In this document: one piece after another, positions 47,084-59,631 of the stretch | How positions within the stretch are numbered: the stretch's first letter is position 1 | How the letters are laid out: each line of letters opens with the position of its first letter | Assembly (NCBI RefSeq): GCF_001039355.2 | Contig: NW_019775642.1 | Coordinates: forward strand, 201,915 to 265,914 | DNA from: Lingula anatina | Taxonomy: Eukaryota; Brachiopoda; Lingulata; Lingulida; Lingulidae | Length of the DNA stretch: 64,000 bases | Reading direction: 5' to 3' | Notes under the pieces: model-generated | Told to the model about the DNA's origin: nothing | The model's input: only the letters and a program-made list of their open reading frames with translations | The model's database searches: none | Program-made: the position numbers and the translations under genes

Positions 47084-48455
47084 TGCAGGGGCTTAGCAAT
47101 GAAACCTGGGAGCCGAGATTTTATCCGTTAAATGGCACATGTGGAGGCGGATCATCAGCGGATTAGGCGGTTTGTTTTTAAGTGGCATCGGCCATATTTA
47201 GTCAGCTCATCATCTGTACTGAATGCGGTCAGTGGCCCTGAAAAGGACCATTTTCGAAGGTGTGCACAGCCCGGTTAGCTCAGTCGGTAGAGCATGGGAC
47301 TCTTAATCCCAGGGTCGTGGGTTCGAGCCCCACATTGGGCGAATTGATTGCTTTTTGTTTAATCATGTCCCTTTGTTGATATATATTTTATCACCTCCGC
47401 CAAGGAAGTTGGGTATTTAGCTCCATTTGTCTGTTATGGCTTTGTTTTTCGTCAGCTTTACGCAAAACATTATGCATGGAGGTTGATGAAATTTTCAGGA
47501 TAAGTCAGAAATTGGCACGCTCATGAACATTCCTTTGAAGAATAATATTAATGCTTGAAGTATCTTAATGTTTTGATTTTACGTTTTTAGTTCGATGGAA
47601 CATTGGGCCATGTCGCCAGAACGACGCTTGTAATAGCCGGACGTGTTTGCTCCTGCCATTTAAGTGACGACAGACTTCTTGTTTTTCATCCGACGTTTGC
47701 TTATCAAAGTATGTAAATTCATTCGGAGTACTGAACGGCATACAGAATGCTACAGGTAGTATCCGCCATACAGAGACAAATAAAAAACATATACTTGTTA
47801 CTCATTTCAAGCCATCATAATATTGGGTTTTCTCAGCAACATTACATATTAAAATACACCGAAGAGAAAGAAAAAATTGTTGAAAACGAGGAAGAAAGGC
47901 ACATTCAATTTTAGTATGCAAAATCAAATGAAGACAAGTACATGTAATAGATTACTCTTTTATTGAAATAGCAATTTTAACAAGCATGTTAAGTTCAATA
48001 CTGTGTAATCGGCTTTGCAAAAGGGGTAAAAGGTCAATAGTGTACGTACATCAGCTTTACTTTCGATCCAGTTACTTATATTAGTTATTTTTTATTATTT
48101 TAAGGGAAATTCTTTATATTATTCCTCACATTATGTCAGACCTGTCCTATATAATGCCTGCATCTCTACAATTGTATCAGATTTAGAAATGTTAGTAAAA
48201 CGTGAATAATTATGTGCTGTTTCTTATAAAAAAATGTTACATTTGCAAATATCTTTATTATTAATGTCGCCTACTGCACGTGTATAATGACTTGTACCTT
48301 CTGTGTCATTCCATTTACATACTCAGCTTGCATACCGCAGAACAAAAAGGATTGTTTTACACATGTGAGATTTTATCGCAGGGCCCTTTCGCATCGTTAC
48401 TTGTACCCTTACCTGTACCAAAACACTTCTCTCTAGCAGGGCGACAGACTGATTT
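47084..48455 (+). repeat. Tandem duplication unit B carrying tRNA-Lys
   Basis: This shorter partner of 45126-47063 lacks several hundred bases present in unit A between the tRNA and the CCTTTGAAGAATAATA block. The two end at the same GACAGA.TGATTTTTCACAG; beyond it unit B continues into the family 3 element, where unit A breaks off. Confidence 0.75.
47269..47341 (+). tRNA. tRNA-Lys (anticodon CTT), copy 2
   Basis: Base-for-base the same tRNA as at 45291-45363, including the discriminator G, although the flanks have diverged by substitutions. It is followed by a T5 terminator at about 47351. The identity inside diverged flanks suggests both copies are functional or held alike by selection or conversion. 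Confidence 0.95.
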
Positions 48456-48555
48456 TTCACAGATATTCACTGATATGTCTCTAGATAAACAAACAGCCAT
48501 TTGTCTCGGTGGCTTTTCCCATTTTTCCATATATAATCTGCCACCCTGGTAGAGG
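48429..48555. mobile_element. Inverted-repeat element, family 3 (copy B), with 14-bp flanking direct repeats
   Basis: The ends CTCTCTAGCAGGG and CCCTGGTAGAGG pair, and the interior matches 38923-39057 in reverse orientation. The sequence GTACCAAAACACTT occurs on both sides (48415-48428 and 48556-48569). Unit A of the tRNA duplication keeps only the left part of this element. Confidence 0.65.
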
Positions 48556-48600
48556 GTACCAAAACACTTGGACTGGTAATGAGTAACTCACGGGTAAATA

Positions 48601-48769
48601 CAGGGGCGGTTCCAGAGATATTTTCTGACAGTCTTCCAAATTATCTTTGTTGATCCATCTTCCATTTTTGACCGTCTTCCGACAGAAAACATTACATGGC
48701 TGACAATGTAAACCTGAAAATTTTAACCGTCTTCCAGAAGACCCAGAAGACGGCCTAAATCCGCCCCTG
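48601..48769. mobile_element. MITE, family 1, second copy
   Basis: The 169-bp element starts CAGGGGCGG and ends CCGCCCCTG, with target duplication AAATA (48596-48600 and 48770-48774). The interior closely matches 1255-1421 (ACAGTCTTCCAAATTATC; GACCCAGAAGACGGCC). Confidence 0.85.
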
Positions 48770-48774
48770 AAATA

Positions 48775-49626
48775 CACCACGGGGATTTCACTCTCTCTCT
48801 CACAAGTTCGCTCTTCTTGAACTAATTCAAATTAATACGTGCATCTGCTCGTGTCAAGCGCGGGGGCTCTGTTTAAGGTGCTTCCTTTAAGGAATGGCCG
48901 TGATAATCGTTTGTCACTATATTTCAAAGTATTTGGATACAGATAAGTGTAACGCACATTGTGAAAAGGACAGTCGAGTCATCTGCCACGTTTTGGAATA
49001 ATCTACTGTACCTGTATTTCTGTAAATAATAAGTGGAGAATGTGGCTGTTGGTACTATCGCTTATAATTATATTTTTATTTCATGTATAATATCTAAACG
49101 GACTGAACATATTTCAGTTCTTAGTTTTCAGCCATGTTGCTTTGTCATATTACATTGTACTAAATGTACCATTTAGTGAGGGGGTTGGGTATCAGGTATC
49201 ACTGACAGTCTCAGCGTCGAAGCTACACATGTAGATACCGAAAACTGTGTCCACAATTTTACAAACCCTAACTCCTCAACTTAAAAAATAATCTGTATAC
49301 GCAACAAATTCACATAAATCTATGAAATCTATGAAAATGAAAGACGAACAGTGAGCTCATCCGTTGATAAAGACAACTATAAAAAACCTAGCTCTGTTTA
49401 TTCTTTCATCTTGATTGCCTTCCTGAAGACGACTGGCGAATATAGAAATTCGTCCCAGAGTCACCTTCAACTGTTAACGTGTGTCCCCTAAATCAAAACT
49501 ATTTGTAGCCTACCTCTGTGACATATGCTCTAACTTTAACTGGAAGCGGTCTTTAGATCATAAAGAAAATATTATTTCAATTGATTTTTTTTTCGTTTCC
49601 TAATACTTGTCTAAGCAGTAACCATA
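48775..49626. other. Non-coding region 3' of the chitin synthase
   Basis: It presumably includes the chitin synthase 3' UTR. Nothing else is recognisable. Confidence 0.45.
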
Positions 49627-52600
49627 TTATGCGGTTCTCTTGTTGATCCAGATCGGTCTATCATGTCCAAATATGATAACCGCGTATCTTGTAAACAGCG
49701 CCTCCACGCGGTGTACGGTCATACCAACTACCTGCACGGCCAGAACGAGGCCGTATACAGCCCCAGTTATCAGCCCGTACACGTTCAACTTAACCAAGTT
49801 AAAGTTTGCATTGAAATAAAAGACGCTGAGCAACACTAACCACAAAGCGTTGAGGATGAGCAGAGACAGCAGACAGATGTTGCGCAGGTTGCGCAAACCG
49901 GAAGCGAGTGAAGCTTGGTCCAGACCGAGGTTTACTCCTTTTCCTAAGACGATCTCGTGCATTCTCTCCCAGAACACGTGCTCCTCTATTTGCTGCTCGT
50001 TGCCGTCCAACATGGAATGGAAGTGATCAGCGGTACATTCTACCTCAACGTCCTCGCTTTCATCCGTACTCTCGACCTCCACGACCTCTTCTATCCCGCC
50101 GACTGGCGCTGCACCTGATAGAGGAAATCCACGTAAGGAATGTTTAAATTATTTCAGCCATAAGTGCATATGAAATGACGCCAACATCTTATGAAATCTA
50201 ATTCCAGATTAAAAAAACATATCAGAACGACTCATCAGAAAATGAACTTTATTATTCTGTAGTTCAATTACAGTCACTATGGTTCCTACATTTGGAATTC
50301 TTAAAGCTAAGTATTAATTTTTTTTTTAATTCTTGGCAGTTTTTGGAGAATTTGTACTTTTGAAACAGAGGCAAACAGTACAAGTGTTACAAGATAATCA
50401 TATTTTTGTCTTTTTCACAAATGTTTCTTTCAATTATTAAGACACATCACTTGACCTTTCACCGTCATATCAATTCATCTTTACCTGATGTGGTCGAAAT
50501 TCTCGATTTCCTGGAGAGAGTTTTGTGGTATTTCTTCCCTTTTCTGTTAAAACACGACACGCGAACCTTTTTCGATTTATTCTGTAAGTGAAACAATGTT
50601 TTCAGTAATTATGATATATTCCATATCCATCAATATCAGTTTAAATAAACTGTGAAAACAGTAAAGCAAAATAGACATGTTTCAGTTGACAGCGCAGTTT
50701 TTAACAAAACGAAATCGGTGTTAGAGCTAAACCCTCAGAATGACTGCAGGACCTTTTAAATTCACACCATATTCAATATATAGTATATTCGTCACACATT
50801 ATCGGTTGGGTTTTAATATTTAAAAGCCACTTGAGTTAAAATTCTAAGGGATATACAGGCATTACATTTTTCGACCGATATATATTCTTCAGCCTTGTAG
50901 TGTTACAACATACATGAACAATAATTCTAAACATTGCTACGGCCTGCCATCAGTGCGCTCTCTCTCTCTCTCTCTCTCTCTCTGACATACCTAAGTTATC
51001 TTTAAAAATTCTTATACAGTAAATCAACATTAATTTCACCATTCGTTCCTAAACTGGCATTGACCCAGTGACGTCAACCTTGATCCATTCACACATCAAA
51101 TACTTACATTATCCCTGGTCCCCCAGCTTTGATCGACAATATTACAAATAGCGTAGATAGGTAGCAGCACCTGCATGGCTGGGAAGCCCACCAGATAAGA
51201 GATGCCGTGGGCCAGCAGAGGGCACTCTTTGGGGTGTATGATGGCGGCGTAAACAAGACTGGCGATCAGCAGCAGAATTAGATAGTATTCTTGGAATTCT
51301 ACGGTGCCGCTTGATACATCTTAAATAGAAAATATATGCCTGTTTTACAGGTGATTTGAGGTGAGAAACCAATTTGTAATGGCTATGTAAAACCTCAAGT
51401 GTCAATGATATTTGAGTAGCAATAAGTCACAGGATTAGAGCGTGAAATGTCTAACAAAATACACACGAAGAGAACGCTAGTGACAAATAAAAAGACTAGT
51501 AGTTGATACATTACAAGTATATCTTTGCACTTGTAAAGGTTTTTGCTTTAAAAATCCGGAAATATTAAAAAAATTAATTCACCTTCATTTATATCCTGTA
51601 CCACATAAACAGAGCCCCCAACCACTATAGACAACATCATTAATCCCAGGATTAACGTCAAAACTAAGGATAGGCGGCACTGCAGTTTTATACTTCCAAC
51701 AATGCAAACGAGGCTGTAAAGCAGCACGAGCAACCCCAAGACGGGTCCAATGATCTCAAAAGGAATGCCGTACACTATGTCAAGACCTCCTGCCAAGATA
51801 ACGATGGTAGAGGCAGGAGACAGCAAAACTATTATGAACATCTGAAAGCAAAAAAGTGGCGCGCAACATTAAATAATTATTTTTTCCGAGTGATATATTA
51901 CATGTAGTTGAAGTCATATACTGCCACTAATACATTCTAGCATAGAATATGACACACTACATTTATCATTTCACGTCGCGTTGTTCTTAAATAAAGATAT
52001 ACATTAATAGCAATTTTATTAAGATTGATTTAACGAGTAAATATTGAAATTCGCCAATCATTGCCATTTTGTAAATAAAAGTTCATAACCTAGAAATCGT
52101 GAATACAAAGACAAAACACGCAAGGACTGGTTCCCACCTGTAGCATATAGAAAATATAAGCCAGGCTAAAGTTATCATTTTTCTGTGCGAGTTTGAAAAT
52201 ATTCTTGAACACCAGCAGCATGTTGGCCATGTCGGACAGGACCCACCGGCGTCGCTGCTTCATGAACTCCTCAAAGGTGTCTGGGCAGAACGTAGAGTTA
52301 TCACAGAAAGCGTTGTATTCCAGTTTCCAGCCACGCAGCATCATTAGCGTGCACATCCATCTGTCCTCTCCTGGACAACAAAAAGGGATCGGCGTTTAAG
52401 GCTGTGTTCGGATTCAAAGATATCGGTCCTACAGGATCGATCTATCTCCTCCGGGATTCTCGCTTAAGTGCACTCAGTGTAATCAGCTCAATTGGCTGGC
52501 CCGCCTCCTCCAGAAGCTACGAAAGATTGAGTGCACTTAAGCAAGAATCACTGCAAAAATAGATCGATCCTTCTGGACTAATGAATTTTAACCTGAACAT

Positions 52601-55600
52601 GGCCTAAACGACATGTATGCCACTTTATTGTACCTGACCTGTGTTCATTACCATCTTCGAATTTTTGTGAGGATGTCACTATCCGTCTAGACAAGAAACA
52701 GATGTAGCCAGCAATTTCAGAGGATGTATAGTTTTTGAAACATTGGACCTTTTTAATCTCTTAGTTGAACTTACTTGAGAAATGGCACAGAATTTAGATA
52801 AAACACAAATACAAAGTGAGGATTTTCTGACCAAAACGGTACTTTCGAATGCCCCGAATTCCCCCAAACCCATGGACCTGATTAAGATGGGTATTATAGT
52901 CAGAAATAATTTGAAAAAACATCCATCTTAGGGCTCACAATGAACAACCAGTGTGGGTCTCCAAAAGGTACAGGCAGGCTTGGTAAGCAATGGCACATCT
53001 GCACACAGGCCTTTGGCTTGGGTTTGAGTTTTACATGGGCTCAACAAAGCCTTCTCCACAACCAAACCTGGGCCTGCATACTAACAACCCGTTAGCCCAG
53101 TTGGTCAAGTAGAATTACGAAGATTTAAAAAAAAATGATTCCCTTTCAGTCCCCCTTTTGAGTCCCAGCTGGGCCTCGGACAGAGATAATACCGCGGAGG
53201 TTTCAAACTTAATTACACCTTCGCAATTTAAGAGCAGGTTTATAAAATTTAGTAATTATACATCAGTAAAAAGTACATTTTATAACTCATACTATAATCT
53301 AAATTGAATAATTGGAGTACTAATTGCAACATATGTTTATGTCAGTCGCTGAGTTTATTCAATTTGCTGGGGTCACATAACTATATTACGGTAGCACGTG
53401 CTAAGACTGTCAGTGAAATTAATGGCTCTTTTAATGTCACGAGGAGTCAATGTCTGCCATGTAATTAACGACAATACAATATTACCAGAGATGGAGGAAC
53501 ATGTCGACGTATCAATATGACACACACATTTGTGCGCAAATACCCCAGCTGTTATTAACCATCAATGTACTTTTTTGTGATAAAGGCAAATAGCTTGCAA
53601 TGTTGATTGTGGTATTTCTGGGTATGGAACCTAGTGACACCGGTGAAATATTTTCTAAGATGCCAGCCAAAAGATTAATTCCGGTATATCGGTCTCTGTT
53701 CAGTGGTCTAACGATGTATCACACAGAAATGATTTTCTTTCGTTAAAGTAATGTTTCAGTGATGCATGGTTACCTGTGTCCTTGATAAAGACATCAAATG
53801 GCTGCTCTGTTGGTCCTGCGTAGTGGGGAATGACGTCACGCACAGCGCTTGCGCGGTAAAGACTAAAGCAGCCGGGACAACACATCACGGAGCCGATAAC
53901 ATTCTGGGAACTTTTTATCATCCAAAAATCTGACAAAAAGAAAACAATCAAACAGGATGCAATTAATGTATAACCAATATCTTGGTAATGTGTAATTATT
54001 TACTTTCTTATAAGTAACCTTTTATTGGCTGAGTTTTTTTTTTCAATAAAAACAAAGAATTCTGAAATGTGTTTCTTCCTGTATGATCACACCCTAATAA
54101 AACATATCACCAATTAGATATCATCAATTAGAATTTCTTTTCAAAATCAAGTCTCTCTTAAAACAAAACAGCGAGGATAATTTTCCTTTTGGGAATTTTA
54201 CTGGCGCTGGTGTGCAGACTTATCACACTACACGTATTGTTTTACTTAAACTACAGTAGAACTGGTTGAATAGGAGGTTTTAGGTCAAAGATCTACCGTA
54301 CCTTTTGCATATTCAAACTTTTGATACCAAACCAAGGGACCGGTCGACTGGCCGATGGGATGCGTCCTGCCGCAAGCGCCACCGAGCCGACGGTCGTGGT
54401 TGCAAAGTTTCAGGAGGTCAATGAGACTATCTTCATTAAACGCCATGTCGGCATCCGTGGCCAAGATGTAAGTGTGGTCGTCAAGAGGCATGCGGCCCAG
54501 TTGTGGAGTTCGCATTGACGGCACCGTTTTCTTAGATATACTAAACACGGTCTTTGGTTTAATATTTTCCACCTTTGGAATTGCCTCTGTGTCAGTCTCG
54601 TCTTCGTAGCCGAGGTTCACGTGACCCGTCTCCTCTGACGTTATGGCTGAATCTTGGCGAATTAACTGCGCTCTGGAATCCTGGTGATTTACCGGGCGTC
54701 TCGCCTTCAACATTTTACTGCTTATTTTTCGGCCTTGAGAGCGTGCAGGAACTTCGGGGTAGTTCCACGACCGGTTAGAAGAAGCCGGGAACTTTTGCGG
54801 TGGAGGAGGGGGTGGTGGCCCCACTGGTCTAGCTAGATTCGTGGAGGAAAGTCTCAACACGGTGACAGAATTATCTAAGAAGGTTTCACTGTATTCGTAA
54901 GTTTCGTTTCCGTCGGCGTCCACAATTTTGATTGGTGGCATCATCCCGCCCACGAAGGAAGCGTCAGCGCAGGACGAGGTGTCACCTTCGTAATCTGGCC
55001 ACGGTTCGGTGTCGTCTTGGAAGCGTAAGCTTCGCGGAGGAGTGTGCCCGTCGCTGCTGTCCGAATCTGAATCGTCATCAACCTCATCGTCGTCCACACC
55101 AGTGAAGAAACCTTGGTCAGAACTGTCTCGGGGCTCTGTAAAATGCTTCAGATCCGGGTTCCTATCCAGCATAGTTTTTAGGTAGCGTTTGTTCTCACGA
55201 AGATAATATGGAGTTGACGGGTTGTTGATTGTCGCGAATTCCTCTTCGGGTTCGGCGTTAGTGTCGCTGTCGTCGCTGTTTTTAGTTAAGGTAGCCGTGT
55301 TGGTGCGCCATTCCTGGTCGCTGGCGTAACCCACGTACAGAGAGTCGTCGGCATTGTTGTGCTTTCCTTTAATTAGGCCCTGAGCGATATCCTTGGAAAT
55401 ATCTCTCATTAGTCTATAGTTCAAAATATAAGCCATGTACATAACCTGGCTCCACCTTTTCTTTGATTTTACTTTCGTAGAGTCTTTCAGGTGGATGAAG
55501 AAAGGCATCCCGCCTGGAAGAACCCAGTTTAATTGGAGTCCGTAAGGAGTTAAAAGTTCGTTGCCTTGGTGAAGACTGACCTCCATCTTTGAATGCAACA

Positions 55601-58600
55601 GTGAAATCATCTGCGTTGCGAATTCGGTCACGTGATTGTCGGAGACGCCGTTGTCAAGAAAGATATGGGCCTCTAGGTATACATGCTTCAGTTTCTCTGT
55701 GGCGGAGATTTTGTGAAGGCTGGATAAAAGTCTTGCCATTTCAAACTCCGCTTCTCTGTACATTGTCGTACAGATAAACACGCGACTTTTCTCTGCGCGC
55801 GCGGGGTCTGTCACATGCGCCTTACACGTGAAGCCATCATACTTATAGTTCAGTATGAAATGTTGGTCTAAAAAGACACTGTTGAAAGTGGGCTGGATGA
55901 AAAGTTCCTCCATGGGCTTTAGCAAAATTCCCGAGTTTCGGTTCAAATCCTTGCCTTTGATTAACAACGGAGCAAGCCACGCCATGGCGGCAAGACCAAA
56001 AGCACACCACACCCAGAGACCGCCGGTGGTACAGATTAATGGATCGAGCACTCCTCTACTTGCAGAGCACACCAAGATCCCCAGAAGTATGGCAAGGGGC
56101 GTGGCTATGATGGAGGGCAGAGTCATCCCTAATATGGGCATACAAAGGGTGGTGGCTACGAATGACATGACATGTGCCACAGCTGTGCTGGAGAAATGGA
56201 TCAAGAGCGGGTAGAACACAACCGGTTCATAACATCCATATAGCCCGTCAGTTAGTTTCACGTAGAAATTAGCGTTGAGTATCACGCTCTCGCGCATTCT
56301 TATCACCATTATAATGCTAAAACCGACGATCAGTATAATGATCTTAAAGACAGTATACAAAGCGGTCGCCTTCCAGCGTCCTAGAAAAGTGTCCTCGTGG
56401 GACTTAACGATATAAACTTGCACCTTTGGGCTCCAAGCCAAGGACAGTATGAGCAAACACGTCGGCAAGCAAAGCGCTTGGAACCATGGTAACGCTGACG
56501 TCAGAGCCACGATTCCTGCTATGGCACATGTAGACCACACCCCGCTGAATCCTATCACGGTTTTTAACACGCGCTTCCAGTTGGCTTCGTATGTGTGAGG
56601 GGACTCCCTTTCCTGGAGACCCTCGGGTTTGGCCATGGTAAAATTGCCGTCGTATTTAACTGCCTGGTTTCGGGCATTCATAGCCTGGATCTATGGAAGG
56701 GATGAAAATGTTCGTTTTGGTTTCATAATTTATATGTTAAATCTTGATGTTACGGAAGAACATTNGGTGTGAGGGGACTCCCTTTCCTGGAGACCCTCGG
56801 GTTTGGCCATGGTAAAATTGCCGTCGTATTTAACTGCCTGGTTTCGGGCATTCATAGCCTGGATCTATGGAAGGGATGAAAATGTTCGTTTTGGTTTCAT
56901 AATTTATATGTTAAATCTTGATGTTACGGAAGAACATTTATGGAACTAATCCGACGTTTGTTAATGCTGTGTAATTGTATTGAACATATACTGTAATTTT
57001 ATAGAAGAGGTATGCTCAACTATTTTATAGAACAAATATTTCATTAAAATCGCCCAGTAAATTAAAACTTGACAATTCAAGTAATTTTATAAATTCTTCG
57101 GGTCCTGAGGATAATTTATCAATAAATAAAACATAATTCATTGTTAAACATAAAAATTAAACACGACTTGATAATTTCCCTTTGAAAACAAATTACAATG
57201 ACGTCAAAGCACGTACGCGGTATCCCTCCCATTGCTCATAGCACAATCCCACGGCGAACACTGCGCTCATTACCGGAAGTAGAACCTGGATCGGAAGACG
57301 TGGGGCGACTTCTAGCGTAAACACCATAAAGCTGGCCACCTCAGAAAAACTCACGAGGAAGCCCTGAAAAATTATAATATTGGCTTCTGTGTATAAGCTT
57401 TCCAGCGCTTTATAAGTGACCAGATAAGACCACTAAAAATATTTCGATAGGTAAAGGGCTCATTCCCATTGAAACTATCGGTCTACGTAGATCGAATTAG
57501 TTCCATTGGGACTCTCCCTGAAAGCAATCAGTTTAACAATTTTGCTAATATTCATTTCACAAACAATTTTACAGTATGTAAACGTAAGATATTAACTGAA
57601 TAGGGTAATCCGTAAGGCATTTTTAATCTTAAGAATCAATTCGGATCTTGACGATTAATGAATTGCTTAAAACAAGTATTGACAGTTGATATAATTTAAA
57701 ACTTTTCACTTAAAGATTGCCATAAACACCTCTCACCACAAACAGGGCTATCCCACTGGGCCACTGGTGAGTCTTGGTCTTCTTAATGAAGGAGGTGTTC
57801 CAGAAAACTTTTATCAGCGCAAATAATTCTGGATATAGCAAGACAAGAGCAAAAGCCGCATACCTAGGGAAGAAAACCTCCCATATTATATAGTTATTTT
57901 ACACGCTGTTCGTCTGTTCTGTAAATTAAATGTTTCATTAGTATATTGAATGAAAGAAATGACCATCGGTATCTTCAAACCGCTCTAAACGGGTTAATGT
58001 ACATCTCTTTTTATTCAAGTAGTGACCAGTGTTTCTTAAGGGCCTACAAGTAAACTCCCCGTCCCAGAAAAAAAATGAATAAATAAAAATAACAAAAAGA
58101 CACCGTCAAAGTCATTATAATGGTATCACGACATAAACCTATAAACTTTCCCCATTTTAATTTGGCACTGCTAAGGGCAATAAATAAAGTTCATATTTTC
58201 AATACGTCTCCTTATCAAACTGCTACCTCAACCTTGACGTCATAATGCTCGTCTTAAGTTTGTTATAGGTCAAAGCTGAAACACCTTAGTGGAGAAAATG
58301 GCGGTCATATGTAGATGATTTGACCCTCACCATGTTTCCAGGCGGAGGTTGTTGATATGCGTCCCTCCCAGCAGCCAAACTAAGGACAGTTTGTTCAAGA
58401 CTAGTGATGACGTCATCAGCAATGACACCAGGATTCCTATGACAAGCTAAAAATAAAGACAAATGGAATTGGAAGTATCTTGCATTACCAGTCGAACCCA
58501 ATCCCACGCCTCTTTCTCTCATCGTTACCATTTATCAAATAGTAAACAAAATTTTTATATTTTTATATTTTTTTATGTTCCACATTTGTAATTGAAATAT

Positions 58601-59631
58601 CCATAAACAATTGGATTGTTTGGTGTAGTTTTAAACCCTTTAATCACACGTCGCAAGCACCCAACAAACAGTCGAAAGTATACACCGAATACAGAGAATT
58701 TTTTATTTCATTTGTAAGAAACTTATCATTCTGTCATAAAATTTGTCCACCATACACCATATCATAAGCAACATATGAAAATGCATCTATTAGTATCACA
58801 TGAACGTTTTTCATACGTTAGAGCCTGAAAGGGCCTTTTCTTCATTTTTCTTTCTTTTTTTTATTTTAAAAAATATGGCATGATGGATAACGCAAAGAAA
58901 TTGCAAGTCAGCTGACACGGTCTTCCTCAAGTTTAATTTGTTAATGACTTAATTACTATGCAGAATCTGAAGTAAAAGTGTCATTTGGAACATTTACGAC
59001 CTACCCCATTGACCCCTACCTTTTGTTGCACTTATTAATCTTACAAAATATGTAATTGCTCACTTATTTAATTAACAGAGAGTTTTAGTACAATTTCTGC
59101 GTTTACTTGTGTATATAATCAGATGTTAGTCACAGCACTGCTTACAACATTTATCAAGCCTCAAAACAAAGGAATTCCTGAAAATTTTACAGCATTTTGA
59201 CATCAGTCCAAAAACACAACAATAACCATATCTTCTTTTATGCGCTTAAATGTTTCTATGAAACAGGCATACATGTACATCATCTTGCCTTTAAAGCCTC
59301 GGTCACAACCGGACGCACGAATTTCAGGATCGTACGTCCCCTGCGATTTTTGGGTGTTGCGGAGGCCGTGGAGGTCGTAGAGGTAGAGGAAAGTCTGCCT
59401 TGCAATAACGGCACACAATAACGGCACGTTTAAAGAATACAAGAATTTGAAAACTGGACGTTTAATTTAGAAATGATACTTCTGCCAAACAAAATGTATG
59501 TATTTTCTTAATGTATGCAGTGTATTTGTCACTACTGGAATAGATAAGTTTACCTTGAGAACGACTCTGCACCTATCAGAACAGGATAAGCTGCCACTGG
59601 GCCTCTCCACATCCTCTGCCTTGGTCTCCAT
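49627..59631 (-). CDS. Chitin synthase, 11 exons
   Basis: Exons: 59631-59554, 58446-58331, 57863-57737, 57363-57217, 56690-54302, 53929-53774, 52370-52138, 51841-51583, 51319-51108, 50581-50485, 50114-49627. All are GT/AG with matching phases; 4,302 nt, 1,433 aa. This plasma-membrane enzyme polymerises UDP-N-acetylglucosamine into chitin. Many N-terminal membrane segments (LVIGILVSLLMTSSLVLNK; FLVSFSEVASFMVFTLEV) precede a family-2 glycosyltransferase core: ATDADMAF (about 900-907), GACGRTHPIG, CCPGCFSLYR, EDRW (1006-1009) and QRRRW (1043-1047). C-terminal membrane segments follow, then SWGTRD (1233-1238), a basic stretch and a last pair of membrane helices ending INKRTA. The large exon holds a low-complexity acidic/proline-rich insertion (about 600-890) just before the DAD motif. 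No myosin head is attached. The ATG at 59631 is the first Met of the most upstream exon I can support; more 5' coding exons are possible. Confidence 0.93.
52399..52612. mobile_element. Foldback MITE in a chitin synthase intron
   Basis: The ends read AGGCTGTGTTCGGATTCAAA and the inverse of TTTTAACCTGAACATGGCCT. The inner arms GGATCGATCTAT and ATAGATCGATCC, and CTTAAGTGCACTCA and TGAGTGCACTTAAG, also pair. It resembles family 2 in its GATCGATC blocks but has different termini. It lies about 30 bases upstream of the exon starting at 52370. Confidence 0.72.
56593..56938. repeat. 172-bp direct repeat across a single-N join at a chitin synthase exon edge
   Basis: Bases 56593-56764 recur unchanged at 56767-56938, separated by the N at 56765. 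The repeat contains the 5' end of the large exon, its splice acceptor and intron sequence. The outer copy is a truncated exon start and should not be annotated as a second exon; this looks like an unmerged contig overlap. Confidence 0.85.

Noticed and set aside
45291-47341. A plasmid- or phage-type attachment site at the duplicated tRNA genes
   Set aside because: The duplication is of a whole chromosomal unit with the tRNA inside it; there is no integrase, and this is eukaryotic DNA.
51142-51405. 87-aa minus-strand ORF rich in Arg and His
   Set aside because: It is a shifted-frame shadow of chitin synthase exon 9 (51319-51108), whose true frame reads through to SWGTRD.
53087-53165. Possible tRNA-derived SINE (TTAGCCCAGTTGG ... 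TTTTGAGTCCCAG)
   Set aside because: The A box is fair but the B box has too many changes, and no second copy or tail was seen.
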